Below are positions 1 to 7,408 of a stretch of 28,461 nucleotides of DNA, piece by piece; the stretch's first letter is position 1, and every line of letters begins with the position of its first letter. The notes below the pieces were generated by a model, which saw only the letters and a list, made by a program, of their open reading frames with translations, did no database searches and was not told where the DNA came from. The position numbers were made by a program, and so were the translations under genes. Source of the DNA: CAZSXS01 sp964611385 (GTDB lineage: Bacteria; Bacillota; Clostridia; Lachnospirales; CAYPQA01); NCBI GenBank assembly GCA_964611385.1, contig CAZSXS010000046.1:1-28461 (forward strand), read 5' to 3'.

Positions 1-2
1 AA

Positions 3-176
3 AAAGTTGATTTTTGGGGAAAACGTAGGCTTGCTTACGAGATTAACGACTTTAATGAAGGGTATTATTATTTCATTACCTTTGGGTGTGAGCCCGAAAC
101 CCCTGCGGAAGTTGAAAGCCGTATTCGGATTATGGAAAGCTTAGTCCGTTATTTAATTATCCGTTTAGAGGATTAA
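3..176 (+). CDS. rpsF: 30S ribosomal protein S6, 3' end (partial)
   Basis: The frame beginning at base 3 is open from the window edge to a TAA at 174-176 and encodes the last 57 residues of a protein. The visible segment contains WGKRRLAYEI and ends in IRIMESLVRYLIIRLED, which is typical of the C-terminal half of ribosomal protein S6, a small-subunit protein that pairs with S18. The gene lies 11 bases upstream of ssb, followed by rpsR, which is the conserved rpsF-ssb-rpsR order of Firmicutes and many other bacteria. The 5' part lies outside the window, so start and promoter cannot be given. Confidence 0.95.
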   Translation, partial: KVDFWGKRRLAYEINDFNEGYYYFITFGCEPETPAEVESRIRIMESLVRYLIIRLED

Positions 177-187
177 GGGGTGGGTGT

Positions 188-769
188 ATGAATAAGGTTA
201 TTTTGATGGGACGTTTGGTGAAGGATCCTGAAGTTCGCTATTCCCAGTCTGGTGAGCCCATTGCGGTTGCTAGGTATACTTTGGCCGTAAACAGGCGATT
301 CAGGAAGGAAGGCGAACAGGAAGCAGACTTTATCAACTGCGTTGCCTTTCGAAAGAATGGGGAGTTTGCTGAGCGATTCTTGAAAAAGGGTATGCAAATC
401 CTGATTACCGGATCGCTTCAGGTTCGTAGTTGGGACGACCAGCAGGGTCAACGCCACTGGTCTACCGAAGTTGTGGTTGAGGAACAGCAATTTACGGAAA
501 GCAAAGCCTCCTTTGAGTCCAGGCAAGGGGCTTCACCCCAGGGTTACCCCTCTCAAGGCTATTCAGCTCCGAGCTACCAGGGGCAGGGTTATCCGTCTTC
601 CGGCTATCCAGCCCAGGGGAATCCAAACCAGGGCTACTCTAATCCCAACCCCTATCCCAGCCAAACACAATCCTTTGGCCCACCACCGCAAGCATTGCCC
701 CCAGCACCGGAAAACGATAGCTTTTTGGCGATTTCCGATAACATTGACGATGACGATTTACCGTTCTAA
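188..769 (+). CDS. ssb: Single-stranded DNA-binding protein
   Basis: This encodes a 193-aa SSB, which coats single-stranded DNA during replication, repair and recombination and recruits partners through its C-terminal tip. The first ~105 residues form the OB fold: the opening MNKVILMGRLVKDPEVRYS, followed by FINCVAFRKNGEFAERFLKKG, is characteristic. The protein ends with the acidic tip DDDDLPF, the usual docking motif for PriA, RecQ, DNA polymerase factors and others. Between them, residues ~115-165 form a low-complexity linker rich in Gly, Tyr, Pro, Gln and Ser with repeated QGY and GYP units. A GGGGTGGG stretch just before ATG 188 serves as RBS. It is co-transcribed with rpsF and rpsR. PriA, a known SSB partner, is encoded elsewhere in this window. 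Confidence 0.97.
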   Translation: MNKVILMGRLVKDPEVRYSQSGEPIAVARYTLAVNRRFRKEGEQEADFINCVAFRKNGEFAERFLKKGMQILITGSLQVRSWDDQQGQRHWSTEVVVEEQQFTESKASFESRQGASPQGYPSQGYSAPSYQGQGYPSSGYPAQGNPNQGYSNPNPYPSQTQSFGPPPQALPPAPENDSFLAISDNIDDDDLPF

Positions 770-847
770 GCTCCCCTGCAACTCTGCCTGTAAGGCTTTT
801 TCCTTAGCCTGATGGAGCATCTTTTTATAAAGGAGGTTCAGTTCAGC

Positions 848-1078
848 ATGATTCAGAAAAAACGTGGCCGCAGAAAAAAACGCGTTTGTGCGTTTTGCGC
901 CGATAAGTTAAACTTCATTGATTATAAAGATATATCAAAACTAAGAAGGTTTATTTCGGAAAGAGGCAAGATTTTGCCTAGAAGAATTTCTGGTAACTGT
1001 GCCAAGCATCAGCGCACCCTTACCCTTGCAATTAAGAGGGCAAGACACATTGCGTTGCTGCCTTATACGCAGGAATAA
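848..1078 (+). CDS. rpsR: 30S ribosomal protein S18
   Basis: This encodes a 76-aa S18, a small-subunit protein that binds next to S6. Recognisable segments are the basic start MIQKKRGRRKKRVCAFCADK, then FIDYKDISKLRRFISERGKI and ISGNCAKHQRTLTLAIKRAR, the signature of the family. An in-frame ATG exists at 812, but the perfect AAGGAGGT at 830-837 lies inside that longer reading and is correctly spaced for ATG 848, which also gives the usual family length. Two Cys (CAFC) near the N-terminus match the zinc-binding type of S18. It is the last gene of the operon and is followed by a terminator. Confidence 0.97.
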   Translation: MIQKKRGRRKKRVCAFCADKLNFIDYKDISKLRRFISERGKILPRRISGNCAKHQRTLTLAIKRARHIALLPYTQE

Positions 1079-1088
1079 ACAACAGAGA

Positions 1089-1126
1089 AGGCGCCCAAGG
1101 CTTGAAGGCTTTGGGCGCCTTTTTTT
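1089..1126 (+). terminator. Terminator of rpsF-ssb-rpsR
   Basis: A GC-rich hairpin (AGGCGCCCAA on the left arm, TTGGGCGCCT on the right arm) is followed directly by a run of seven T. It sits 11 bases after the rpsR stop codon, so it ends the ribosomal operon and insulates the riboswitch-controlled operon that begins right after it. Confidence 0.93.
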
Positions 1127-1131
1127 GACTC

Positions 1132-1160
1132 TTGCAAAAGAGACCACTTGGCTTTATAAT
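1132..1160 (+). promoter_or_regulatory. Sigma-A type promoter of the corrinoid uptake operon
   Basis: TTGCAA at 1132-1137 and a perfect TATAAT at 1155-1160 are separated by 17 bases. The predicted start of transcription falls near 1167, just before the conserved 5' part of the cobalamin riboswitch. Confidence 0.8.
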
Positions 1161-1175
1161 GGCTTTATATAGAAT

Positions 1176-1350
1176 GAAACATTGGTGTTAGGGAATCAGG
1201 TTAGAATCCTGAACAGTCCTGCTGCCGTAATGACGTGCTGTGATACGCAGTATATACTCAATTTTGCCACTGAGCTTTGCTTGGGAAGGCAAATTCAAAG
1301 AGTAGTCGCAAGAATACTTGCGCTTTGTCTAAGTCGGAAGACCTGCCAAT
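1176..1350 (+). ncRNA. Cobalamin riboswitch (B12 element)
   Basis: The leader contains the conserved blocks of the cobalamin riboswitch in order: GGTGTTAGGGAATCAGG, then AATCCTGAACAGTCCTGCTG with CCGTAATGA (the B12-box region), GCCACTG with GGGAAGGC, and AAGTCGGAAGACCTGCC near the 3' end. Such RNAs bind adenosylcobalamin or a related corrinoid and turn off downstream transport or synthesis genes. The next gene is a corrinoid-type binding lipoprotein, in agreement. Bounds are approximate. A hairpin (TGACCG/CGGTCA, 1353-1370) follows directly. Confidence 0.93.
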
Positions 1351-1395
1351 GTTGACCGTGAACCCGGTCAGCTATATTTCCACAGAGTATGGGAT

Positions 1396-1448
1396 TATGG
1401 CTTTTGTTAGGTTTTCTTTTTGTGCCTGTTAACCTACAAATTGCCATA
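1396..1448 (+). promoter_or_regulatory. Candidate antiterminator stem of the riboswitch
   Basis: TATGGC (1396-1401), TTTG (1403-1406) and TAGGTT (1408-1413) are complementary in nested order to AACCTA (1431-1436), CAAA (1437-1440) and GCCATA (1443-1448), giving an interrupted stem of about 16 pairs. Its 3' arm takes up the first three bases of the terminator hairpin at 1446, so the two structures compete. Its role as the ligand-free ON structure is an inference from this overlap. Confidence 0.5.
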
Positions 1449-1473
1449 CCTCGACTCTTCGAGGTATTTTTTT
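1446..1473 (+). terminator. Riboswitch-controlled intrinsic terminator
   Basis: ATACCTCGA (1446-1454) pairs perfectly with TCGAGGTAT (1459-1467) across a four-base loop and is followed by a run of T. It lies between the riboswitch and the RBS of the first transport gene, so it is the expression platform: formation stops transcription before btuF. Confidence 0.88.
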
Positions 1474-1505
1474 ATTGGCGCAAAAGCGCCGGAAGGAGAA
1501 AACAC

Positions 1506-2531
1506 ATGAAGAAATCACTTGTCATCCTGTCAGCTCTTATCCTTGCGGGCAGTCTATCCGCTTGCCGGTTTATGGCAGAAACGAACACTAGCCAGGGTCC
1601 GGATAAAGGAACCGTCACTGCATCCCCCAGTGCTTCGGCCACTACAGCAAGCCAAGCTCCCAACCCCTCAACCCAAGCCCAACAAAACCCTATCTCCTAT
1701 GAGACACCCACCAAGGATAGAATGGGTAATGAGATTCAGCTGCCAGAAAGAATGGAGAAAATTGTCTCCCTATCATCACAATTTACGCAGATTTTGGTAG
1801 ACCTGGGCTTAGGCGATAAAATCGTGGCCATAGATACATACTCAGCCCCTATGGAAGGGATTAAGGAAGGGCTTCCTGCCTTTGATATCTTATCACCAGA
1901 CATGGAAATGCTGCTTAGCCTTGAACCGGATGTGGTCTTTGCCACCACCATGAGTATAGTTGCCGGAAACGATCCTTTTAAACCCCTTAAGGATATGGGC
2001 ATTTGCGTGGTGTATACACCCGTAGCTGAGACCCTTGCGGACATCCTTTTAGACTTAGAATTTTTCTTTAAAGCTACCGGTTCCGTGGAAAAGGGAGTGA
2101 AGATGGTGAACAGCTTCAATCAAGAACTAATGGAATTGAAAGAGCTGGCCTCGGGCATTCAGGACAAGAAAAAAGTGTACTTTGAGATCTCTGCCCTGCC
2201 TAGTCTGTATAGCTTTGGTAATTCTGTGTATTTAAACGAGGTTATTGAATTAGTAGGTGGAGAAAACATTTTCAAGGATGAAAAGGGCTGGCTGGCAGTA
2301 ACAGAGGAATCTGTGATTCAGAAAAACCCCGATGTGATTCTTACCAACAATACCTATATTGAAAAGGCGGAAGAGGAGATCAAAAACCGAAAGGGATGGG
2401 AAGAGGTTACGGCCATCAAAAACGGAGCTATTTATGTGATTGACAATGGTAGCAGTAGTATATCCAATCATTTGCTAATCAAGGCCGTAAAGGAGATGGC
2501 AGTAGCGATCTATCCGGAAGTGTTCAAATGA
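1506..2531 (+). CDS. btuF: Corrinoid ABC transporter, substrate-binding lipoprotein
   Basis: This encodes a 341-aa lipoprotein that captures a corrinoid (vitamin B12 or relative) outside the membrane for the permease and ATPase encoded next. The N-terminus has a signal peptide with the lipobox LSAC, lipidated Cys at residue 20. A Ser/Thr/Pro/Ala/Gln-rich linker (~25-65) tethers a type III binding fold of the BtuF/FhuD/FepB class (KIVSLSSQFTQILVDLGLGD, then LEPDVVFATT, later VIQKNPDVILTNN). The start is ATG 1506 behind GGAAGGAG at 1491-1498; a longer in-frame reading from 1389 would run through the riboswitch terminator and is unlikely. The motifs alone would also allow a siderophore or heme ligand; the upstream cobalamin riboswitch argues for corrinoids. 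Confidence 0.88.
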   Translation: MKKSLVILSALILAGSLSACRFMAETNTSQGPDKGTVTASPSASATTASQAPNPSTQAQQNPISYETPTKDRMGNEIQLPERMEKIVSLSSQFTQILVDLGLGDKIVAIDTYSAPMEGIKEGLPAFDILSPDMEMLLSLEPDVVFATTMSIVAGNDPFKPLKDMGICVVYTPVAETLADILLDLEFFFKATGSVEKGVKMVNSFNQELMELKELASGIQDKKKVYFEISALPSLYSFGNSVYLNEVIELVGGENIFKDEKGWLAVTEESVIQKNPDVILTNNTYIEKAEEEIKNRKGWEEVTAIKNGAIYVIDNGSSSISNHLLIKAVKEMAVAIYPEVFK

Positions 2532-3586
2532 TCAACACAAAATCGAATAATGTGAAAATAATCAATACAAAAATGAAGGTAACAATCACGCTTGCGTTGG
2601 TGCTATTGGTTCTAGTTGCTGGAATTGGCATTGGTTCTGTGTATATTGCACCATTTGAGATTCTGAAAATTTTAGGCGGGAAACTGATCCCGCCTTTTTC
2701 TGAATCGCTTTTGGCTGATGTGAACGTAATGAAGGTCTCTATCCTATGGAAAATCCGTTTGCCAAGAACCTTACTGGCTTTTTTGGTGGGGGCGGCCCTG
2801 GCAGTCAGTGGCGCTGTCATGCAAAGCGTACTGAAAAACCCACTGGCCTCCTCCTACACCCTAGGTATCTCCTCTGGCGCTTCCTTTGGCGCTGCCTTGG
2901 TTATATTAGTGGGCCTTAAGCTACCCTTTATGGGTGCATTGACTGTGCCCTTGGCTGGTCTTGTATGCGGGCTTCTGACTGTTTTTCTGGCTCTTGGTTT
3001 ATCCGCGCGGATAGACCGTAACCTGGAAACCCACACAATTATACTTACCGGCATGGTTTTTTCCCTCTTTGTATCAGCGCTGTTGACCTTAGTCATGGCA
3101 TTGTTTAAGGGAGAAATGCAGCGTTTAATTTACTGGCAGATGGGAAGTTTTTCGTTAAAGGAATGGATGCATGTTTGGATCCTAGCTCCAGTTGTACTCT
3201 TATCTATATTCTTTTTGATGTTTTTTTCTTTTGAGTTAGACATTTGTACCTTCGGGGAAGAGCAGGCGCAATCCATGGGCGTAGACATCAAGCGTCTAAA
3301 ATGGGTGCTTCTGACTGTATCTTCTGCCTTGACTGGTTTTTCCATCTCTTTTGTCGGCATCATTGGCTTTGTAGATCTAATCACTCCACATGTGGTACGG
3401 CGAATTTTTGGTTCGGCTCACCGAGTTGTACTCCCTATGTCTGCTCTACTGGGGGGCGCTTTCATGGTAGCAGCGGATTTATTGGCTCGGACCTTGATTT
3501 CCCCTTCTGAGCTACCCGTTGGGGCAGTTACGGCCATCATTGGGGCATTATTTTTTGCTTATATTTTCTTTAAGAAGGGGAAATAG
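2528..3586 (+). CDS. btuC: Corrinoid ABC transporter, permease (FecCD family)
   Basis: This encodes a 352-aa polytopic membrane protein of the FecCD/BtuC family, which forms the translocation channel of type II importers as a homodimer. Family signatures are KIRLPRTLLAFLVGAALAVSG, AVMQSVLKNPLASSYTLGIS, GFVDLITPHVVRRIFG and the C-terminal LPVGAVTAIIGALFFAYI. About ten hydrophobic segments can be counted. The first ~18 residues are polar and precede the first membrane helix. Its ATG overlaps the stop of the binding protein (ATGA), which suggests translational coupling, and the ATPase gene follows after 5 bases. Confidence 0.92.
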   Translation: MINTKSNNVKIINTKMKVTITLALVLLVLVAGIGIGSVYIAPFEILKILGGKLIPPFSESLLADVNVMKVSILWKIRLPRTLLAFLVGAALAVSGAVMQSVLKNPLASSYTLGISSGASFGAALVILVGLKLPFMGALTVPLAGLVCGLLTVFLALGLSARIDRNLETHTIILTGMVFSLFVSALLTLVMALFKGEMQRLIYWQMGSFSLKEWMHVWILAPVVLLSIFFLMFFSFELDICTFGEEQAQSMGVDIKRLKWVLLTVSSALTGFSISFVGIIGFVDLITPHVVRRIFGSAHRVVLPMSALLGGAFMVAADLLARTLISPSELPVGAVTAIIGALFFAYIFFKKGK

Positions 3587-3591
3587 GTTAA

Positions 3592-4434
3592 ATGAAGAAC
3601 TCATTAATAAATAAAGCACTTGAGAAGAACACGCATGCAAAGACGACCCGATCTGAGCTTCTGGAAGTAAAATCCCTTTCTGTAGGCTACGGACAGGGGG
3701 ATGTACTGGCAGAACTCAGCTTCACGCAAAAGGGGGGTAGCATGTGTATTTTGGGGCCGAACGGCTGCGGGAAGACCACCTTGCTCAAGGCCATAGCCGG
3801 ACTCTTGCCTTATCGCGGAGAAGTAAGCCTAAATGGGGAAGCACTGTCAAGTATGAAGAGGCATGTTTTGGCCAAAAAAATTGCTCTGATGAGTCAGATC
3901 AGTTCTGTCTACTTCTCTTATTCTGTTTTTGAAACTGTAATGCTTGGGCGCTATACGCATATGAAGGGCTTGTTTACACAACCTCGAAAGAGCGACCAGG
4001 ATTATGCGGAGCATTGTTTGGAGATTGTGGGCTGCAAGGACATTCGAGACAATCAAATCACTGCCCTATCCGGTGGGCAGCTTCAGCGAGTTTTTTTGGC
4101 AAGAACGCTTGCTCAGGAGCCGAGTTTGATTTTGCTGGACGAGCCGACGAACCACCTAGACTTAAAGCATCAATTGTCCCTTTTGAGCTATCTAAAGGAG
4201 TGGGCGCAGGAGGAAGGTCATATGCTGCTAGGGGTGTTGCACGATATCAATTTGGCTATGCAGCTTACGGATCATTTTTTACTAATGAACCAGGGCAAGA
4301 TCGTTGCCCTGGGGAAGTCAAGGGAACTTTGCGGGGATACCTTGAATCAGATTTATGGAATAAATGTAAAAGAATATATGTTGAACACTTTGAAGCTTTG
4401 GGAGACCTGTACCGACTCCTCTTTTATGAATTAA
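3592..4434 (+). CDS. btuD: Corrinoid ABC transporter, ATPase
   Basis: This encodes a 280-aa ATPase of the FepC/BtuD/FhuC class that powers the importer from the cytoplasmic side. Walker A is GPNGCGKT at residues 55-62, the signature LSGGQ at 159-163, Walker B LILLDEP at 179-185 followed by TNHLD, and the switch His at 217 (LHDIN). All residues needed for ATP hydrolysis are present. An N-terminal extension of about 20 residues precedes the usual start of the domain. The gene follows the permease closely and completes a BtuFCD set under one riboswitch. No cobalamin-modifying gene follows. Confidence 0.92.
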   Translation: MKNSLINKALEKNTHAKTTRSELLEVKSLSVGYGQGDVLAELSFTQKGGSMCILGPNGCGKTTLLKAIAGLLPYRGEVSLNGEALSSMKRHVLAKKIALMSQISSVYFSYSVFETVMLGRYTHMKGLFTQPRKSDQDYAEHCLEIVGCKDIRDNQITALSGGQLQRVFLARTLAQEPSLILLDEPTNHLDLKHQLSLLSYLKEWAQEEGHMLLGVLHDINLAMQLTDHFLLMNQGKIVALGKSRELCGDTLNQIYGINVKEYMLNTLKLWETCTDSSFMN

Positions 4435-4459
4435 GTTTATAGATTTTTATAAAAGCATA

Positions 4460-4487
4460 TTTACATCATTCAAAAACGTGTTATAAT
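4460..4487 (+). promoter_or_regulatory. Promoter of the S24 repressor gene
   Basis: TTTACA at 4460-4465 and TATAAT at 4482-4487 are separated by 16 bases. The RBS AAAGGAG of the next gene follows at 4503. No clear palindrome that could be its own operator is seen around this promoter. Confidence 0.7.
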
Positions 4488-4517
4488 ATTCCATAAAAAA
4501 TGAAAGGAGAGTTAAAG

Positions 4518-5261
4518 ATGCTTCCGTTAAAGAAAATAAAGCAATTGAAAAAATCATTAAAGTTGACAACAGCTGCCCTTAGCGAGAAAACCGGTATTCC
4601 AATTGGAACCCTTAATAAGATTTTTACAGGTGAGACCGGAAATCCAACCTATCAAAACGTCTTGGCCTTAGCAAATGCTTTTGGATGTTCTATTGAATAC
4701 TTGATTGACGAAAACGTGTTTGATCGAAACTGGGAATCTTTTAATTTAAGTGACACGGAAACCTCCCTAATTAGCAAGTACCGTTTGCTGGACGCCAGCT
4801 CTAAGAACGAAGCTCATAATTACGTTGATTATCTTGTTAAGAAAAATGAAAGGACAGAGGTGATTCACTTTCCCGAAGTCAAGAAGACAAGGCAGATGCG
4901 CATATATACCCAAAGAGCTTCCGCAGGTCTTGGAAACTATTTGATAGACGATGACAGCTTTGAGTTGTTGGATGTGGTTGAAGCTGAGGTACCAAGGGGT
5001 GCAGATATTGGAGTCCGCATAGCTGGAGATAGTATGGAGCCTGAAATTCAAAATGGGCAGATTGTCTGGGTGGAGACAAAGCCTTCTATTGAAAACGGCC
5101 AAATCGGAATTTTTATTTTGAACGGAGAAGCCTTCTGTAAAAAACTAGAAATTAATTTAAACAGAAAGAGCATATCTTTGATTTCCCTGAATAAAAATTA
5201 TAAGCCCATTGATGTGTCGGATCATGATGAGTTACGAACAGTTGGCCGGGTACTTTTTTAG
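4518..5261 (+). CDS. XRE/S24 self-cleaving repressor (LexA/CI-like)
   Basis: This encodes a 247-aa transcription regulator with an N-terminal XRE helix-turn-helix (~5-60: LSEKTGIPIGTLNKIFTGET) and a C-terminal S24 peptidase domain (~125-247). The autocleavage machinery looks intact: Ala136-Gly137 in RASAGLGNY is the probable scissile bond, Ser172 in GDSMEPEI the nucleophile, and Lys208 in AFCKKLE the general base. Such proteins are inactivated by RecA-stimulated or other stress-induced self-cleavage. ATG 4518 is chosen over the in-frame ATG 4500 because the RBS AAAGGAG lies at 4503-4509. It stands 31 bases before a CorC-like gene, with no phage genes nearby, so a stress or envelope role is possible; the targets are unknown. 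Confidence 0.87.
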   Translation: MLPLKKIKQLKKSLKLTTAALSEKTGIPIGTLNKIFTGETGNPTYQNVLALANAFGCSIEYLIDENVFDRNWESFNLSDTETSLISKYRLLDASSKNEAHNYVDYLVKKNERTEVIHFPEVKKTRQMRIYTQRASAGLGNYLIDDDSFELLDVVEAEVPRGADIGVRIAGDSMEPEIQNGQIVWVETKPSIENGQIGIFILNGEAFCKKLEINLNRKSISLISLNKNYKPIDVSDHDELRTVGRVLF

Positions 5262-5292
5262 GATTGTCTTCATTAGGAGTGTGGTTGATTAA

Positions 5293-6567
5293 ATGGACGT
5301 TCCGTTAGGTTATCAGATTTTATCTGCTTTGTTTTTTTTACTGTTACTTTCTGCCTTCTTTTCAGCCTCAGAAACCGCTTTGACTTCTTTAAATCGATTA
5401 AAGCTGAAGAATTTGGTTGAAGAAGGGCGAAAGAACGCTGTAAAAGTTGAAAAACTGGTAACCAACCAAGCCAAGTTATTAAGTACCATCTTAATTGGCA
5501 ATAATATTGTAAATATCGTAGCTTCATCCCTTGCGACTTACTTTGCCTTACACACCTTTGGAGACAGTAGTTTTTACATCGGCGTTGCCACCTTTGTCTT
5601 AACCTTGCTGGTTTTAATTTTCTGTGAAATTACACCAAAAACGATTGCCACGGAAAATGCAGAGAAGGTTGCTTTTCTCGTTGCAACTCCAATGCTGTTC
5701 TTTGTCTGGCTTCTGACCCCTGTTGTTTTCGTGGTCACGATTTTTACAGATGCTTTATTAAAGCTTGTGCGCCGTGAGGAAACACCAAAACCCATCATTA
5801 CCGAGTCAGAGTTAAAAACCATCGTGAATGTCAGCCATGAGGAGGGCGTTTTGGAGGTTGACGAGCGGGAAATGATACATAATGTATTTAAGTTTGGTGA
5901 TACAAGCGCCTATGATATCTGCACACCCAGAACGGACATGATTGCAATCAGTCTGCACTCAACTTATGATGAAATCTTAAACACCTTTCAGGAACATGGA
6001 TTCTCCAGGCTTCCCGTCTTTGGGGAAGATTATGACGATATCGTAGGCATTATTTACCTGAAGGACTTTTTCTTTAAGACCGCTCGAGAAAACTTTCAGA
6101 TCAAAGATATATTGCGGGAACCTTTGTATACCTACGAGGCCAAGCCGACCTTGGAGCTGTTTAATGAAATGCGCTTAAATCGTACCACCATGGCCATCGT
6201 TCTGGATGAGCACGGAGGAACCTCGGGACTGGTAACGATAGAGGATTTTATAGAGGAAATTGTCGGGGATCTCTCAGATGAGTATGACGAGGTCGAAGAG
6301 GATATTAAAATCATAAAGGAAAATGAAGTGCTGGTTGACGGTGGCACAAAAATAGAAGAAATCAATAAAATGCTTGGAACGAACCTGGAATCCAAGTATT
6401 ATGAAACCATTGGGGGCTATGTTATAGAAATTTTGGGTCGGGTGCCCGAGCCCCTGGAAGAAGTAGAAAGAAGCAGCGGCGGTAAAAAGCTCAAGTTTAT
6501 TGCCGAGGCGCTGGACAAAAATCGAATTGAAACCTTACGCATTTATTATCAAAATTCTGAAAAATAA
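5293..6567 (+). CDS. CorC/HlyC-type CNNM-CBS membrane protein
   Basis: This encodes a 424-aa protein of the hemolysin C/CorC (UPF0053, CNNM-like) family, often linked to Mg2+ or other divalent ion efflux. In order it has an N-terminal CNNM/DUF21 membrane domain with about four hydrophobic segments (~5-150; FFSASETALTSLNRLKLKNL, ILIGNNIVNIVAS), a CBS pair that may bind nucleotide (~205-330; PRTDMIAI, GFSRLPVFGE, DEHGGTSGLVTIEDFIEEIV), and the CorC_HlyC C-terminal domain (~345-424). ATG 5293 follows AGGAG at 5276-5280. It is probably in an operon with the S24 repressor upstream and is followed by a strong terminator. The transported ion cannot be told from the sequence. Confidence 0.88.
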   Translation: MDVPLGYQILSALFFLLLLSAFFSASETALTSLNRLKLKNLVEEGRKNAVKVEKLVTNQAKLLSTILIGNNIVNIVASSLATYFALHTFGDSSFYIGVATFVLTLLVLIFCEITPKTIATENAEKVAFLVATPMLFFVWLLTPVVFVVTIFTDALLKLVRREETPKPIITESELKTIVNVSHEEGVLEVDEREMIHNVFKFGDTSAYDICTPRTDMIAISLHSTYDEILNTFQEHGFSRLPVFGEDYDDIVGIIYLKDFFFKTARENFQIKDILREPLYTYEAKPTLELFNEMRLNRTTMAIVLDEHGGTSGLVTIEDFIEEIVGDLSDEYDEVEEDIKIIKENEVLVDGGTKIEEINKMLGTNLESKYYETIGGYVIEILGRVPEPLEEVERSSGGKKLKFIAEALDKNRIETLRIYYQNSEK

Positions 6568-6576
6568 TTATAGATA

Positions 6577-6627
6577 AAAACACCGGGCAATGAATCCGCT
6601 TTACTGGAATTCATTGCCCGGTGTTTT
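6577..6627 (+). terminator. Terminator after the CorC-like gene
   Basis: A long stem (AACACCGGGCAATGAAT pairing with ATTCATTGCCCGGTGTT) with a loop of about 13 bases is followed by T5. The left side is A-rich, so it might work on both strands, but only the plus-strand genes need it here. Confidence 0.92.
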
Positions 6628-6806
6628 TATGTTTTTATTAAAGAATCGACCAGATTTAAATAATGGCAGTGTTACTTTTTTTATAGATTGAACAGAGCCT
6701 CAGATTCATAGGAAGCTGTCCTTCCTCATACATTAAATGAAAGCAAATGGAGCGCCAAGCCGTGTTTATATTCAGTTATTATACACGACTGGCCAGCGGA
6801 GGGACT

Positions 6807-7286
6807 ATGCGTAAAAACAGAATTTTGATTTTACTTTTGATCTGTTTCGGAATCGGGCTGGTTTGGGGGGGCTTGCTGCCAAGAGGTGGCAGCCTTTCAG
6901 AGTTGGAACAGGTTTTTACTGAGGGTTTTGGAGAACCTTCTTTTTTGATGAAGTTTGTACGTTTGATTCGGCTCTTGTTGGTGCTGTGGTTCTTGGGCTT
7001 TGTTCCGGAAAAACTCTCAATTCTTTCCCTGTTGTCAGTTTTACTCCTACTGCTCTACAAAGGGCTGAGTATCGGCTTTACTTTTATCTGTCTGTTTTCT
7101 CTTCGGTTGGGGTACATTACTTTCCTGCTACAAAGCTGTCTGTTGATGATTACTTACTTTTACATTGCCTTTTGCTCGCTTCGCTTTGTTCTTGACAGTA
7201 AGCGCAAGACAGAGAAATACTTTCGTCCTCTACTCATTGGTACTGTTTTAGTGATTTTATCTTCCTTCATACCCATTGGCTTCTAA
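6807..7286 (+). CDS. SpoIIM-like small membrane protein
   Basis: This encodes a hydrophobic protein of 159 aa with a positively charged N-terminus followed at once by a first membrane helix (~5-22), then about four more (~45-65, 70-90, 100-125, 138-157). The stretch LWFLGFVPEKLSILSLLSVL followed by YKGLSIGFT resembles the GFxxGF-like core of SpoIIM (stage II sporulation protein M) and related proteins, so I assign it to that group with moderate confidence. ATG 6807 follows GGAGGG at 6798-6803, a tight spacing of three bases; an in-frame ATG at 6747 has no good RBS. It stands alone between the CorC terminator and degV; no other sporulation gene lies in the window, so a sporulation role is not proven. 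Confidence 0.6.
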   Translation: MRKNRILILLLICFGIGLVWGGLLPRGGSLSELEQVFTEGFGEPSFLMKFVRLIRLLLVLWFLGFVPEKLSILSLLSVLLLLLYKGLSIGFTFICLFSLRLGYITFLLQSCLLMITYFYIAFCSLRFVLDSKRKTEKYFRPLLIGTVLVILSSFIPIGF

Positions 7287-7334
7287 AATTTACGGCTTAT
7301 TCATAAAAAAATCGTCTTGTTCAGGACTGAAACA

Positions 7335-7363
7335 TTGAAATAAACCAATAAACAGTGTATAAT
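7335..7363 (+). promoter_or_regulatory. Promoter of the degV gene
   Basis: TTGAAA at 7335-7340 and a perfect TATAAT at 7358-7363 with a 17-base spacer precede the DegV gene by about 45 bases. Confidence 0.78.
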
Positions 7364-7408
7364 GCCAAAAACAAAAGATACATGTACATGTTAGAAAGGA
7401 AGTGGACG

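Noticed and set aside
1389..1505. N-terminal extension of the binding lipoprotein
   Set aside because: The extension would be translated through the riboswitch expression platform and would bury the lipoprotein signal peptide that begins at 1506.
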